Shown here: positions 1-8,469 of the stretch, piece by piece
Layout: each line of letters starts with the position of its first letter
How positions within the stretch are numbered: the stretch's first letter is position 1
Source of the DNA: Prevotella sp. UBA4268
GTDB lineage: Bacteria > Bacteroidota > Bacteroidia > Bacteroidales > Bacteroidaceae
DNA length: 12,502 bases
Assembly (NCBI GenBank): GCA_002395135.1
Contig: DGWC01000081.1
Span: 1 to 12,502, forward strand
Direction of reading: 5' to 3'
Translations under genes and position numbers: made by a program
The notes under the pieces: generated by a model
Seen by the model: the letters and a program-made list of their open reading frames with translations, nothing else
Told to the model about the DNA's origin: nothing
The model's database searches: none

Positions 1-2381
1 CTGGTTCCAATGCCAACGAGATTGCTGTAAATGTGAAAAAGGAACTGGAAGAGCAGGCCAAGTTGTTCCCTCCAGGCATGTTCTATAAAATCAATTATGA
101 TGTAACGGAATTCCTTTATGCCTCTATTGAGGAGGTTGTGTTCACACTCATCATGACGCTCATTCTGGTGTTCTTGGTGGTTTACATATTCTTGCAGGAT
201 TTCCGCTCCACACTGATTCCACTGATAGCCGTTCCCGTATCACTTGTCGGAACATTCTTCTTCCTGAAGATATTTGGATTTTCCATCAACCTACTGGTGT
301 TGTCGGCATTGTTGCTGGCCATCGCCATTGTGGTGGACGATGCAATTGTGGTGGTAGAGGCAGTACATGCCAAACTCGACCAAGGCTACAAGAATTCGCT
401 CACAGCATCCATTGATGCCATGAACGAAATCTCAGGTGCCATTATATCTATTACGCTGGTGATGGCATCGGTATTTATTCCCGTTTCGTTCATCGGCGGA
501 ACATCAGGTACATTCTACCGTGAGTTCGGTGTGACCATGGCTGTGGCCATCTTCATTTCGGCTTTGAACGCCTTGACACTGTCGCCCGCACTCTGTGCCA
601 TATTCTTGAAGCCGCACGACAAGGACGGAAAAGAAATCAAGATGTCGCGCATTGACCGCTTCCATCTGGCTTTCAACACATCTTATAACAAGGTATTAGG
701 AAAGTACAAAGGTAGAGTCGAGAAACTGGTGCGCAAGCCCATAGCCATCGGTATTGCCGTTATTATCGGTATTGCCGTGTTGGTTACCACGATGATGACC
801 ACCAAGACCGGTCTCGTTCCTAACGAAGACACGGGTACGCTGTTCTGTACAATTTCCATGCCTCCTGCAACTTCTGTGGCAAGAACCACACAAGTAATCA
901 ACCAAGTTGACTCTATCCTGGCGGCTAATCCGGCTATTCTGAGCCGCGAGCAGATTCAAGGATACAACTTCATAGCAGGTGCCGGTTCCGACCAGGCTAC
1001 ATTTATCATCAAACTGAAACCTTTTGAGGAACGACAGAAAGGTTTCTGGTGGAAATTATCTGGTTTCTGGGAAGGCGACAGTTTCTATCGTTTCCTTGTG
1101 AATCCTTACGATGCCAATTCCGTGCTTGGATTGATCTACAAGCAGACCGCATCCATTAAAGACGCACAGATTCTGGCATTTGCTCCGCCAATGATTCCCG
1201 GTTTCTCTGCCAACAGCGGTGTGTCTCTGGTGATGCAAGACCGTACAGGCGGTAGCCTGAACCACTTCTTCGAAATCACGAAGGAGTATCTGGCAGAACT
1301 GAACAAGCGCCCGGAGATTCAGATGGCGCAGACTTCATACAACCCGAACTATCCACAATACATGATTCATGTGGATGTGGCCAAGTGTAAGCAGTCGGGA
1401 ATATCCCCGTCAACCATCCTTACCACCCTGCAAGGCTACTATGGAGGTTTGTATGCATCTAACTTCAATGCTTACGGAAAACTCTATCGTGTGATGGTTC
1501 AAGGCGATCCTTCCACCCGCATGACTCCCGAAAGCCTCAACAGTGTATATGTACGCACTCCGTCGGGCATGTCGCCGATCAAAGAATTCTGCAACCTGGA
1601 GCGCGTATACGGTCCATCGAACATCAACCGTTTCAACCTGTTCACCTCTATTAATGTGACGGCAACGGTTGCCGACGGATACTCTACCGGTGAAGCCATC
1701 AAGGCTGTACAGGATGTGGCATCCCAGGTATTGCCGGCCGGATATACATACGACTATTCCGGATTGACACGTTCAGAGGCTGCATCCAGCAACTCCACCG
1801 CGTTGATTTTCGTGCTCTGCTTCATATTTATCTATCTGATTTTGAGTGCACAGTATGAGAGTTACATCCTGCCGCTGGCCGTTGTTCTTTCCGTTCCATT
1901 CGGATTGGCCGGCGCATTCCTCTTCACGCAGTTGTTCGGGCATTCCAACGACATCTACATGCAGATTTCTCTGATTATGTTGATTGGACTTCTTGCGAAG
2001 AATGCCATTCTAATTGTGCAGTTCGCCCTGGAACGCCGACAGACAGGTATGGCCATTTCTTGGTCGGCCGTCTTAGGTTCCGCAGCACGTCTTCGTCCTA
2101 TTCTGATGACTTCGCTGGCCATGGTGATTGGTTTGCTGCCTATGATGTTCGCCACTGGCGTGGGCAAGAATGGTAACCAGACCTTGGGTGCTGCTGCCGT
2201 GGGCGGTATGTTGATTGGTACGCTGCTTCAGATCTTCGTAGTGCCAACATTGTTCGTTATCTTCCAGTCGCTTCAGGAAAAGATAAGCCCGATGAAGTTT
2301 GACGACGAAGAGAACCATGAAGTGGCAGCCGAATTACAGCAATACGCACACCGTCCGGTGGAATATCAAGTTGAAGAGTAA
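1..2381 (+). CDS. RND efflux pump inner-membrane transporter, AcrB/HAE1 type (5' end missing)
   Basis: This is the inner-membrane, proton-driven subunit of a tripartite efflux pump that exports hydrophobic drugs, detergents or similar compounds. The reading frame is open from base 3, so the gene starts upstream; the first ATG, at 33, is internal. Counting from that Met, the paired Asp residues of the TM4 proton relay (V-V-D-D-A-I-V-V-V-E) are residues 102-103. The matching TM10 Lys (L-L-A-K-N-A-I-L-I-V) is residue 656. Membrane helices 2-6 lie at about 31-192, a periplasmic porter/docking domain follows helix 7 (about 238-256), and helices 8-12 fill about 595-750. Compared with AcrB (about 1,050 residues), roughly 290 N-terminal residues are missing, including TM1 and the first porter subdomains. 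The gene ends 12 bases before the outer-membrane factor gene, so the two are almost surely co-transcribed. The substrate cannot be told from sequence. Family assignment is secure. Confidence 0.97.
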   Translation, partial: GSNANEIAVNVKKELEEQAKLFPPGMFYKINYDVTEFLYASIEEVVFTLIMTLILVFLVVYIFLQDFRSTLIPLIAVPVSLVGTFFFLKIFGFSINLLVLSALLLAIAIVVDDAIVVVEAVHAKLDQGYKNSLTASIDAMNEISGAIISITLVMASVFIPVSFIGGTSGTFYREFGVTMAVAIFISALNALTLSPALCAIFLKPHDKDGKEIKMSRIDRFHLAFNTSYNKVLGKYKGRVEKLVRKPIAIGIAVIIGIAVLVTTMMTTKTGLVPNEDTGTLFCTISMPPATSVARTTQVINQVDSILAANPAILSREQIQGYNFIAGAGSDQATFIIKLKPFEERQKGFWWKLSGFWEGDSFYRFLVNPYDANSVLGLIYKQTASIKDAQILAFAPPMIPGFSANSGVSLVMQDRTGGSLNHFFEITKEYLAELNKRPEIQMAQTSYNPNYPQYMIHVDVAKCKQSGISPSTILTTLQGYYGGLYASNFNAYGKLYRVMVQGDPSTRMTPESLNSVYVRTPSGMSPIKEFCNLERVYGPSNINRFNLFTSINVTATVADGYSTGEAIKAVQDVASQVLPAGYTYDYSGLTRSEAASSNSTALIFVLCFIFIYLILSAQYESYILPLAVVLSVPFGLAGAFLFTQLFGHSNDIYMQISLIMLIGLLAKNAILIVQFALERRQTGMAISWSAVLGSAARLRPILMTSLAMVIGLLPMMFATGVGKNGNQTLGAAAVGGMLIGTLLQIFVVPTLFVIFQSLQEKISPMKFDDEENHEVAAELQQYAHRPVEYQVEE

Positions 2382-2382
2382 A

Positions 2383-2387
2383 AGGAG
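2383..2387 (+). promoter_or_regulatory. Ribosome binding site of the outer-membrane factor gene
   Basis: An AGGAG sits 6 bases before the ATG at 2394 and directly after the TAA of the pump gene. It supports that start codon. It is worth noting because many Bacteroidetes genes lack a Shine-Dalgarno sequence. Confidence 0.65.
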
Positions 2388-2393
2388 ACAGTT

Positions 2394-3767
2394 ATGAAAA
2401 AGATATTGATGATTGCCGTTTCTGCCTTGTTAATGACAGGCTGCGGCTTATATACCAAATATGAACGCCCAGATGTGAATACCACAGGACTGGTGCGCGA
2501 CGTGGTTTCGCTGCACGATACGCTGGCGGTTACCGACACAACCAGTTTCGGTAACCTGCCATGGCGCAGCGTCTTCACCGACCCGCAGTTGCAGACACTG
2601 ATTGAAAAAGGTCTGGAAAACAACGCTGACTTGCTCAATGCTGCACTGAATGTAAAGATGGCAGAGGAAGGGTTGAAGGTTGCCAAACTGGCCTTTATCC
2701 CGTCTTTGGCTTTCACGCCACAGGGAACAATTGCATCCTTTGACGGTGCACGGGCAACAAAATCCTATTCGCTTCCGCTCTCTGCCAGTTGGAATGTAGA
2801 CCTCTTCGGCAATCTTCTCAACAGCAAGCGGAGCACACAGATGCAACTGCTGGCAACGAAAGACTACCAAACAGTTGTGAAAACCAACATCATCTCTGGC
2901 ATTGCCAATCTGTATTATACTCTCTTGATGCTCGACCGTCAGGAAGAGATTCTCAATGATATGATTGGATTAACCAAGGACACGTGGGAAATGATGAAGT
3001 TGCAGATGCAACTGGGACGTGCACGTTCCACAAGCGTTCAGAGTTCTGAGTCTGCCTACTATTCTGTTCAGGCACAGGCTGTTGACATGAAACGCCAGAT
3101 ACGCGAAATGGAGAATTCTCTCTCTCTGCTTATTGGCCAGCCCGCACAAACCATCAAGCGCGGCAAACTCGCCAATCAGTCTCTCCCATCGAATTTCAGC
3201 ACGGGCATTGGCATTCAACTGCTGAACAACCGCGCCGACGTGCATGCAGCAGAAATGTCACTTGCTCAGTGTTTCTATGATGTGAACACCGCACGTAGCC
3301 GTTTCTATCCGAGCATCACAATTACAGGTACAGGTGCTTTCACCAACCAGAACGGTCTGGTCAACCCTGGCAAGATGTTATGGAGCGCAGTAGGCAGTCT
3401 TGTGCAGCCCATTTTCCAGCACGGACAGATTGTTGCCGGCCTTAAAGTGGCACAGATGCAATATGAACAGGCTTACAACACATGGCAGAACTCTATCTTG
3501 AAGGCTGGCAATGAGGTTAGCAACGCGCTTGTCCTCTATAATTCTTCCGACGAAAAGGCAAAACTGGAAGCCAAGCAGATTGAAATTCTGACAAAGAACG
3601 TGGAAGACACCAAGCAACTCTATAAGAGCAGCACCTCGTCTTACTTAGAGGTCATCCAGGCTCAAAGCAGTCTGCTGAACGCCGAAATATCCAAAGTTCA
3701 AGATGATTTCTACAAGATGCAGGCTGTGGTGAATCTCTATATGGCACTGGGCGGAGGCTCAAAATAA
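2394..3767 (+). CDS. Outer-membrane efflux lipoprotein, TolC/OprM family
   Basis: This is the outer-membrane channel of the tripartite pump whose RND subunit is encoded just upstream. The protein is 457 residues, usual for the OprM/NodT-like group. It starts with a lipoprotein signal peptide: two Lys, a hydrophobic stretch, and a lipobox L-M-T-G-C with the lipidated Cys at residue 17. The body has the two related OEP repeats of this family, rich in long amphipathic helices. Landmarks are A-S-W-N-V-D-L-F-G in the first repeat and the N-N-R-A-D-V-H-A-A-E and F-Y-P-S-I-T-I-T-G segments opening the second. The C-terminal half ends in the periplasmic coiled-coil part (about 370-440) followed by G-G-G-S-K. 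It is 12 bases downstream of the pump gene with its own AGGAG, so it belongs to the same operon. The assignment is firm; the exported compound is unknown. Confidence 0.95.
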   Translation: MKKILMIAVSALLMTGCGLYTKYERPDVNTTGLVRDVVSLHDTLAVTDTTSFGNLPWRSVFTDPQLQTLIEKGLENNADLLNAALNVKMAEEGLKVAKLAFIPSLAFTPQGTIASFDGARATKSYSLPLSASWNVDLFGNLLNSKRSTQMQLLATKDYQTVVKTNIISGIANLYYTLLMLDRQEEILNDMIGLTKDTWEMMKLQMQLGRARSTSVQSSESAYYSVQAQAVDMKRQIREMENSLSLLIGQPAQTIKRGKLANQSLPSNFSTGIGIQLLNNRADVHAAEMSLAQCFYDVNTARSRFYPSITITGTGAFTNQNGLVNPGKMLWSAVGSLVQPIFQHGQIVAGLKVAQMQYEQAYNTWQNSILKAGNEVSNALVLYNSSDEKAKLEAKQIEILTKNVEDTKQLYKSSTSSYLEVIQAQSSLLNAEISKVQDDFYKMQAVVNLYMALGGGSK

Positions 3768-3773
3768 CAGAAA

Positions 3774-3800
3774 ATGGATAATTGATAATTGAAAATTATG
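3774..3800 (+). repeat. A/T-rich short direct repeats before lpxA
   Basis: The spacer between the outer-membrane factor gene and lpxA contains GATAATT twice in tandem followed by the related GAAAATT (GGATAATTGATAATTGAAAATT). It runs directly into the lpxA ATG. Similar A/T-rich spacer repeats are common in Prevotella and Bacteroides intergenic DNA. A role in translation of the gene is possible but not shown by the sequence. Confidence 0.35.
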
Positions 3801-4580
3801 GCAAGCGATATTAGTACAAAAGCCGAAATCAGCCCAAAGGCGAAAATCGGCGACAACTGTAAGATATTTCCATTTGTGTATATCGAAGACGACGTGGTGA
3901 TTGGCGACAACTGCATCATCTTCCCTTTCGTGAGCATCCTTAACGGAACACGCATGGGCGGACACAACAAAATTCACCAGGGATCGGTAATCGGTGCACT
4001 TCCACAGGACTTTGATTTCCGCGGAGAGAAGACCGAATGCATCATCGGAAACAACAATATCATCCGCGAGAATGTGGTTATCAACCGCGCCACACACACA
4101 GGTGGACAGACTTTAATTGGCAATGACAATTTCCTGATGGAAGGAACCCACATCTCTCATGATGTAAAAGTGGGCAACCAGTGTGTGTTTGGCTATGGAA
4201 CGAAAATCGCCGGCGACTGCGAAATCGGTAATGGCGTGATCTTCTCATCAAGTGTTATCGAGAATGCAGGCACTCGTGTGGGCGAAGGAGCCATGATTCA
4301 GGCAGGCACCACCTTCTCAAAAGACGTGCCACCCTACATTATCGCAGGCGGTAATCCTGTGAAATACGGAGGCGTGAACATGACCATGGGCCGCAGTTAT
4401 GGCATTGAAGAAAAAGTGCTCAAGCACATTGCAAATGCCTACCGACTGGTGTTCCATGGACAGACCAGTGTGTTTGACGCTGTGATGCAGATCAAGAATC
4501 AGGTGCCCGACAGCGAGGAAATCCGTAATATCACATCATTCATTGAGAGCACATCAAAGGGTATTATCAGCAAACTGTAG
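3798..4580 (+). CDS. lpxA: Acyl-ACP--UDP-N-acetylglucosamine O-acyltransferase (LpxA family)
   Basis: The family catalyses the first step of lipid A synthesis, moving a 3-hydroxyacyl chain from acyl carrier protein to UDP-GlcNAc in the cytoplasm. The 260-residue protein is a left-handed beta helix: hexapeptide repeats such as A-K-I-G-D-N and V-V-I-G-D-N run from about residue 10 to 190, followed by a helical C-terminal part (about 200-260). The catalytic His of LpxA is kept in T-H-I-S-H-D at residue 121 (E. coli His125). Other matches to E. coli LpxA are N-F-L-M at 111-114, K-D-V-P-P-Y at 175-180 and I-A-N-A-Y-R-L at 211-217. I chose the ATG at 3798; a TTG at 3789 is in frame but adds only three residues. 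The gene lies 30 bases after the outer-membrane factor gene and may be read through from it. It is separate from the lpxC/fabZ genes that often accompany lpxA, so it could be a second copy. Confidence 0.88.
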   Translation: MASDISTKAEISPKAKIGDNCKIFPFVYIEDDVVIGDNCIIFPFVSILNGTRMGGHNKIHQGSVIGALPQDFDFRGEKTECIIGNNNIIRENVVINRATHTGGQTLIGNDNFLMEGTHISHDVKVGNQCVFGYGTKIAGDCEIGNGVIFSSSVIENAGTRVGEGAMIQAGTTFSKDVPPYIIAGGNPVKYGGVNMTMGRSYGIEEKVLKHIANAYRLVFHGQTSVFDAVMQIKNQVPDSEEIRNITSFIESTSKGIISKL

Positions 4581-4641
4581 GTCTTTCGAGGGTATTGCTA
4601 TTCATACACCAAGAAGCATGCCAACAGATTCCGTCTGAGCA

Positions 4642-4781
4642 GAAAGAGTCTTAGCCTTCGAGACAATACATAGAAAGAACTCTTGCCACTATTTCGAAAT
4701 ACCGCTCAACGGCGGGCTTCGGATGATGGCAAGAGTTTTTCTGTCACTCACACATAAACGTACTGCACCAAAGACTCTTTC
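4642..4781. repeat. Long-range 11-bp inverted repeat enclosing the terminator
   Basis: GAAAGAGTCTT (4642-4652) is the exact reverse complement of AAGACTCTTTC (4771-4781). The pair surrounds the branched hairpin at 4678-4740, so the whole 140-base stretch could fold as nested stems. This is read directly from the sequence; any function is inference. Confidence 0.5.
4678..4740 (+). terminator. Branched terminator-like hairpin downstream of lpxA
   Basis: A perfect 11-bp outer stem pairs AACTCTTGCCA (4678-4688) with TGGCAAGAGTT (4727-4737) and runs into a T tract (4736-4740). The 38-base interior holds two further hairpins: the palindrome TATTTCGAAATA (4690-4701) and CCGC/GCGG (4702-4705 with 4712-4715, six-base loop). 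The position about 100 bases after the lpxA stop and the trailing Ts suggest rho-independent termination of the efflux-lpxA transcript. The long, branched loop is unusual for a simple terminator. It lies in the 419-base gap 4581-4999, which shows no convincing gene. Confidence 0.6.
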
Positions 4782-4883
4782 ATAGAATTGGCGGTTAATG
4801 GAAAAATGCACCTTTTCTATGACGATTTTACAGAATAATCAAAAGAAATGTGTAAATAATAACGTCATTTCGCAAAAAAACAT

Positions 4884-4891
4884 TAATTTTG
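4884..4891 (+). promoter_or_regulatory. Bacteroidetes -7 promoter element of the pectate lyase gene
   Basis: TAATTTTG is an exact match to the Bacteroidetes sigma-ABfr -7 consensus TAnnTTTG. No clear TTTG is seen at the usual -33 spacing. It would place the transcript start near 4898, giving a leader of about 100 bases before the ATG at 5000. That leader holds the palindrome GCATCGATGC (4938-4947 region) and no other ORF I can support. Confidence 0.55.
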
Positions 4892-4999
4892 CAAAACAAG
4901 CAACTACAGAAAGAACAAATCAATAAAACAACGGAATAGCATCGATGCCAAAACTTCGGCAACTGTTATTGCGGGAAACATCTATTCAATATCAGAAAA

Positions 5000-7771
5000 A
5001 TGAAAAGAACTATCTACACCATCCTGCTCCTGATCTGCGTCGTGCATCTGTTTGCTCAGCGCATCGACTTCAACATGACTGGCAGAAACGAAGAAGAAGT
5101 CAATGAACCTAACTATGTGGCATGGGCGGTCAACATGTCGGCAAGCGAATCGAAGACTTTCGACAATGGTGTCACTGTCACCTTGGCGGCCACAGGGGCT
5201 GCCGACGTGTTGCGCTCCCAATGGAACAAGAACACATGCACACAAGGAAAGAACGGCATTACCGGCTTGAGACTGTTGGGCGACGGCGTAGTGGCATTCA
5301 AACTCGACGATGATAACAATACGCCAAACATAACAAACCAGCCGACAGGTATTGCTGTGACGGTTGAAGGATTGCCATCGGGAAAGCATTCACTGCTCGC
5401 CTACCATGTATACAAGGATGTGCTCAAAACCGTAATGCCCCAAATCAAGGTGGAAGTTGACGGCAAAGAAGTTCTCACAGGGGTGAAGTTCTCTAACATA
5501 ACTGATCCTGCCAGCAACCTGAAGATGTCTGAGGCGGCATGCTCCTATGTGGAATTCAACGTTGCCGAGGGCCAGCCCGTTATCATCACCTATAGCACGA
5601 TGGTGGAAGAAGGCAAAGAATACCAGTCGTCTAACATCACACTCAACGGTCTGGAATTCGACACCAGCCCCTTCATGGCACAAGATCCCTGGCCAGACAA
5701 CTATGAATATCATGTAGATGCCGATGATGGCACATGCTCATTGCAATGGACATCATCATCTGTGGCCACTATCCATAAACTGGTTTTCGGCACTGACGCA
5801 CAGGATGTGGCTACATCTACAGCCTATCAATATGAAGGCACCGCAACCTCATACACCGTCAGCGGACTCACCCCATTGCAGCGCTATTATTGGAGAGTAG
5901 ACGAAGTAGAAGAAAACGGCACCATTCACAAGGGAACGGTGTGGGAATTCCAGCCGCGCAGACTCGCTTTCCCCGGAGCAGAGGGCTACGGACGCTTTGC
6001 CATTGGCGGACGCGGCGGTGTGGTATATCATGTTACCACGCTCGACGACAACGGAGACGACAACAATCCCCTTGAAGGATCACTCCGTTATGGCATTAAA
6101 AAGGTGAGCGGCCCGCGCACCATTGTCTTCGATGTGGCTGGTGTCATCTCACTGAAAAGCCGACTCACATGTTCCGACAAATACGTAACCATCGCCGGAC
6201 AGACGGCCCCTGGACATGGCATCCTGCTGCGCACATGTGCTTTTGGTATGCAAACCGACGGCATTACCCGTTTCTTGCGCATGCGACTGGGACATAAGAA
6301 ACTGGTTAACGGAGTCATTCCCGGCAGCAACAATGGCCAGTCATACGGTGCAGATGCGGGAAAGACGGAAGAAACCACGCTGGGAGGTGTCGACGGAATG
6401 GGCATGGCGGGCAACGACAATGCCATCATGGACCACTGTTCCATCTCATGGACCATCGACGAGGCATTCTCGAGTCGCGGAGCCAAAGCCATCACCCTGC
6501 AGCACACACTCATCAGCGAAGCCCTTAATGTGGCCGGCCATCCCAACTACTCTGCCGGCAATGGCCATGGCTATGCCGCAACCATCGGTGGCGGACAGAT
6601 GGGTGGCAAGCCCGGCTCCTTCCACCACAACCTGCTGACACATAACGCAGGAAGAAACTGGAGTATTTCTGGCGGTCTCGACGGAAAAGGGTTCTATGAT
6701 GGTGCACACGATGTTTTCAATAACGTTGTATACAACTGGGACGGACGCACCACCGACGGCGGCACTCATGAAATGAACTTCGTGAATAACTATTATAAAG
6801 TGGGACCTGCCGACGGCACCAAAACGCTCTTCACTGCTCAGTTGGAAGGAACGGGTCAGGGATCACAGTCGTACTACGTAAACGGTAACATCCGCGACAA
6901 CAAGAACGGATCGCTCACTCAAGACAAATATGGCGAGACATACAAATATCAGAAAGCAAGCAGTCAGGAACTCAACTGGGAAGTATTCAGAAATGAGCCG
7001 TTCTTCCCCTCATACGCCACGATTGAATCCGCCGAGGCTGCATATAAGAACGTGCTGAGCGACGTTGGCTGCACCCTACCCTACTTCGACCTTCACGATC
7101 AGCGCATGGTGAAAGAGACCAAGACACGCACATTTACCGTAAAAGGGAGCCATTCTGGAAAGAAAGGACTCATTGACTCAGAAGAAGACGAAGGCTGTGA
7201 AGGGTTCGACTTAGGAAAACTGGGCATCACCACCAGCAGTCGCAATGCCGACTGGGATACCGATGGCGACGGTATTCCCAACTGGTTTGAACAGATTACC
7301 GGCACCAATCCGTCTGTCGCCAACAACAATGAAGACCGAGACGGCGACTATTATACCGATCTGGAAGAGTATCTCAACTGGATATCTGCGCCCAACTTCC
7401 GCATAGACGGCCACCTGTCACTGCCCATGGAAGAATTCTTTGCCGGATACGACGCACCAGCATATACCATTGAGGGCATTCCCGCAGGCGTTACTGCATC
7501 GCTTTCCGAAGGTATCTTATCCATAAGTGCGACCGAAGCATCGCCCAAACTCTTCACTTTGGAAGTCAAGGCTGAGGAAAACGGCATCAGTATGACACGT
7601 TCGTTCCATTTCGCCTACGCCAATGGACAGACGGGAATCGTAGCCATACCCTCCGATGATGCCTGTGCTAAACAGCATCCTTCTTATGATCTGAGTGGCA
7701 GACGTCTGCTAACAGTCCCCGTCACCAAAGGGATTTACATCCAAAAAGGGAAGAAAATAATAGTGAAATAG
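5000..7771 (+). CDS. Secreted multidomain pectate lyase (polysaccharide lyase family 1-like)
   Basis: A 923-residue exported enzyme predicted to cut pectin or polygalacturonate by beta-elimination. Residues 1-19 are a Sec signal peptide (basic start, hydrophobic core, cut after L-F-A before Gln20). Residues 20-225 form a beta-rich module of unknown role, possibly carbohydrate binding. Residues about 231-319 look like a fibronectin III domain (Y-Y-W-R-V-D-E-V near 296-303, W-E-F at 315-317). The lyase domain starts at A-F-P-G-A-E-G-Y-G (323-331) and runs to about 695 as a parallel beta helix. It contains G-G-R-G-G (336-340), T-I-A-G-Q-T-A-P-G (397-405), D-H-C-S-I-S-W (478-484) and H-N-A-G-R-N-W (548-554), whose Arg552 is a candidate catalytic base. 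Two Ca-binding-like Asp repeats follow (D-T-D-G-D-G at 753-758, D-R-D-G-D at 779-783). The tail (896-923) has L-S-G-R-R and K-G-I-Y-I, like surface-sorting tails of Prevotella proteins. It has its own promoter and no SusC/SusD neighbour. Confidence 0.92.
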   Translation: MKRTIYTILLLICVVHLFAQRIDFNMTGRNEEEVNEPNYVAWAVNMSASESKTFDNGVTVTLAATGAADVLRSQWNKNTCTQGKNGITGLRLLGDGVVAFKLDDDNNTPNITNQPTGIAVTVEGLPSGKHSLLAYHVYKDVLKTVMPQIKVEVDGKEVLTGVKFSNITDPASNLKMSEAACSYVEFNVAEGQPVIITYSTMVEEGKEYQSSNITLNGLEFDTSPFMAQDPWPDNYEYHVDADDGTCSLQWTSSSVATIHKLVFGTDAQDVATSTAYQYEGTATSYTVSGLTPLQRYYWRVDEVEENGTIHKGTVWEFQPRRLAFPGAEGYGRFAIGGRGGVVYHVTTLDDNGDDNNPLEGSLRYGIKKVSGPRTIVFDVAGVISLKSRLTCSDKYVTIAGQTAPGHGILLRTCAFGMQTDGITRFLRMRLGHKKLVNGVIPGSNNGQSYGADAGKTEETTLGGVDGMGMAGNDNAIMDHCSISWTIDEAFSSRGAKAITLQHTLISEALNVAGHPNYSAGNGHGYAATIGGGQMGGKPGSFHHNLLTHNAGRNWSISGGLDGKGFYDGAHDVFNNVVYNWDGRTTDGGTHEMNFVNNYYKVGPADGTKTLFTAQLEGTGQGSQSYYVNGNIRDNKNGSLTQDKYGETYKYQKASSQELNWEVFRNEPFFPSYATIESAEAAYKNVLSDVGCTLPYFDLHDQRMVKETKTRTFTVKGSHSGKKGLIDSEEDEGCEGFDLGKLGITTSSRNADWDTDGDGIPNWFEQITGTNPSVANNNEDRDGDYYTDLEEYLNWISAPNFRIDGHLSLPMEEFFAGYDAPAYTIEGIPAGVTASLSEGILSISATEASPKLFTLEVKAEENGISMTRSFHFAYANGQTGIVAIPSDDACAKQHPSYDLSGRRLLTVPVTKGIYIQKGKKIIVK

Positions 7772-7823
7772 CAAGTTTGGCACGTCAGAGGAATCACCTC
7801 AGTCCCGTTGATAGCATGTTCCA

Positions 7824-8408
7824 TTACAGAATAATGTAGAATGCGCACAGCACCAAGGCGATGGCAGAGACCATATCCACCTGACGGCCATAACGTGTGA
7901 AGAAGTGCCGGAGAAAAGAGCCAGCCAACAGCCATACAAGATTCGCACCGGGACCTGCAATCACAAGCCATGAACCGACTTCGAGCAGATCTGCAAGACG
8001 GTTGGAATATGGGAGAACGAAAGTGCTGAAAACCGTCAGATCGAACAACAGCATCTTTGCATTCGTCAACTGCACCATCATGCCGTTCCAAAAGCGACAG
8101 TCGCGGTCGTCCTCCTCTTTCTGTCCCCTGCGATGCCATATATTCCAGGCAAGATACAAGATATAAGCGGCACCGATATATTTCAACAGGCCGACATACT
8201 CACCAAAGGCCACTCCCATCAAATGTGTGAGAACAGCCATCACTGTCACAGCCATGGAAAAACCTGTGAACAGCCCAAGCCACATCACCAGCGACTGTCT
8301 CCTGCCGTGACGCAGGGACATGGCCAACGAGTAAATATTGGCAGGGCCGGGGGTATAGCCGACAATCAGTATTTGCAACAGCAACGCAGGAAGCAGTGAG
8401 TACGCCAT
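7824..8408 (-). CDS. LysE/RhtB-family amino acid exporter
   Basis: A 194-residue inner-membrane protein of the LysE/RhtB translocator family, which exports amino acids or related metabolites. About six hydrophobic segments are visible: residues 3-19, 40-60, 73-92, 115-133, 143-168 and 178-194. The family signature T-P-G-P-A-N is at 19-24, followed by S-L-R-H-G-R-R (31-37) and the glycine-rich second helix. F-W-N-G-M-M-V-Q-L-T-N-A-K (107-118) matches the family's conserved F-x-x-G-x-x-x-x-x-x-N-P-K, with Ala in place of Pro. It begins 61 bases after the peptidyl-prolyl isomerase gene and is likely the last gene of the minus-strand unit. It ends 52 bases from the convergent pectate lyase gene, and I see no strong terminator in that gap. 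The substrate cannot be assigned. Confidence 0.85.
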   Translation of the reverse strand: MAYSLLPALLLQILIVGYTPGPANIYSLAMSLRHGRRQSLVMWLGLFTGFSMAVTVMAVLTHLMGVAFGEYVGLLKYIGAAYILYLAWNIWHRRGQKEEDDRDCRFWNGMMVQLTNAKMLLFDLTVFSTFVLPYSNRLADLLEVGSWLVIAGPGANLVWLLAGSFLRHFFTRYGRQVDMVSAIALVLCAFYIIL

Positions 8409-8469
8409 GGGTATTCTCAGATGATGGAAGAATCAAGGAGTTGTGTCTTTGACAATGATTGCGGTCACG

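Noticed and set aside
3789..3800. TTG start for lpxA at 3789
   Set aside because: It adds only three residues. The ATG at 3798 fits the usual length of the family and is the stronger start codon.
4726..4785. 19-codon ORF in the lpxA-pectate lyase gap
   Set aside because: It begins inside the right arm of the terminator-like stem, has no ribosome binding site and shows no protein features.
6088..6769. Several 100-150-codon ORFs on both strands inside the pectate lyase gene
   Set aside because: They are low-complexity other-frame readings of a well-supported coding sequence and carry no domain motifs.
7772..7823. Terminator between the convergent pectate lyase and exporter genes
   Set aside because: Only a 4-bp GAGG/CCTC stem (7788-7800) with no T tract is visible, too weak to call.
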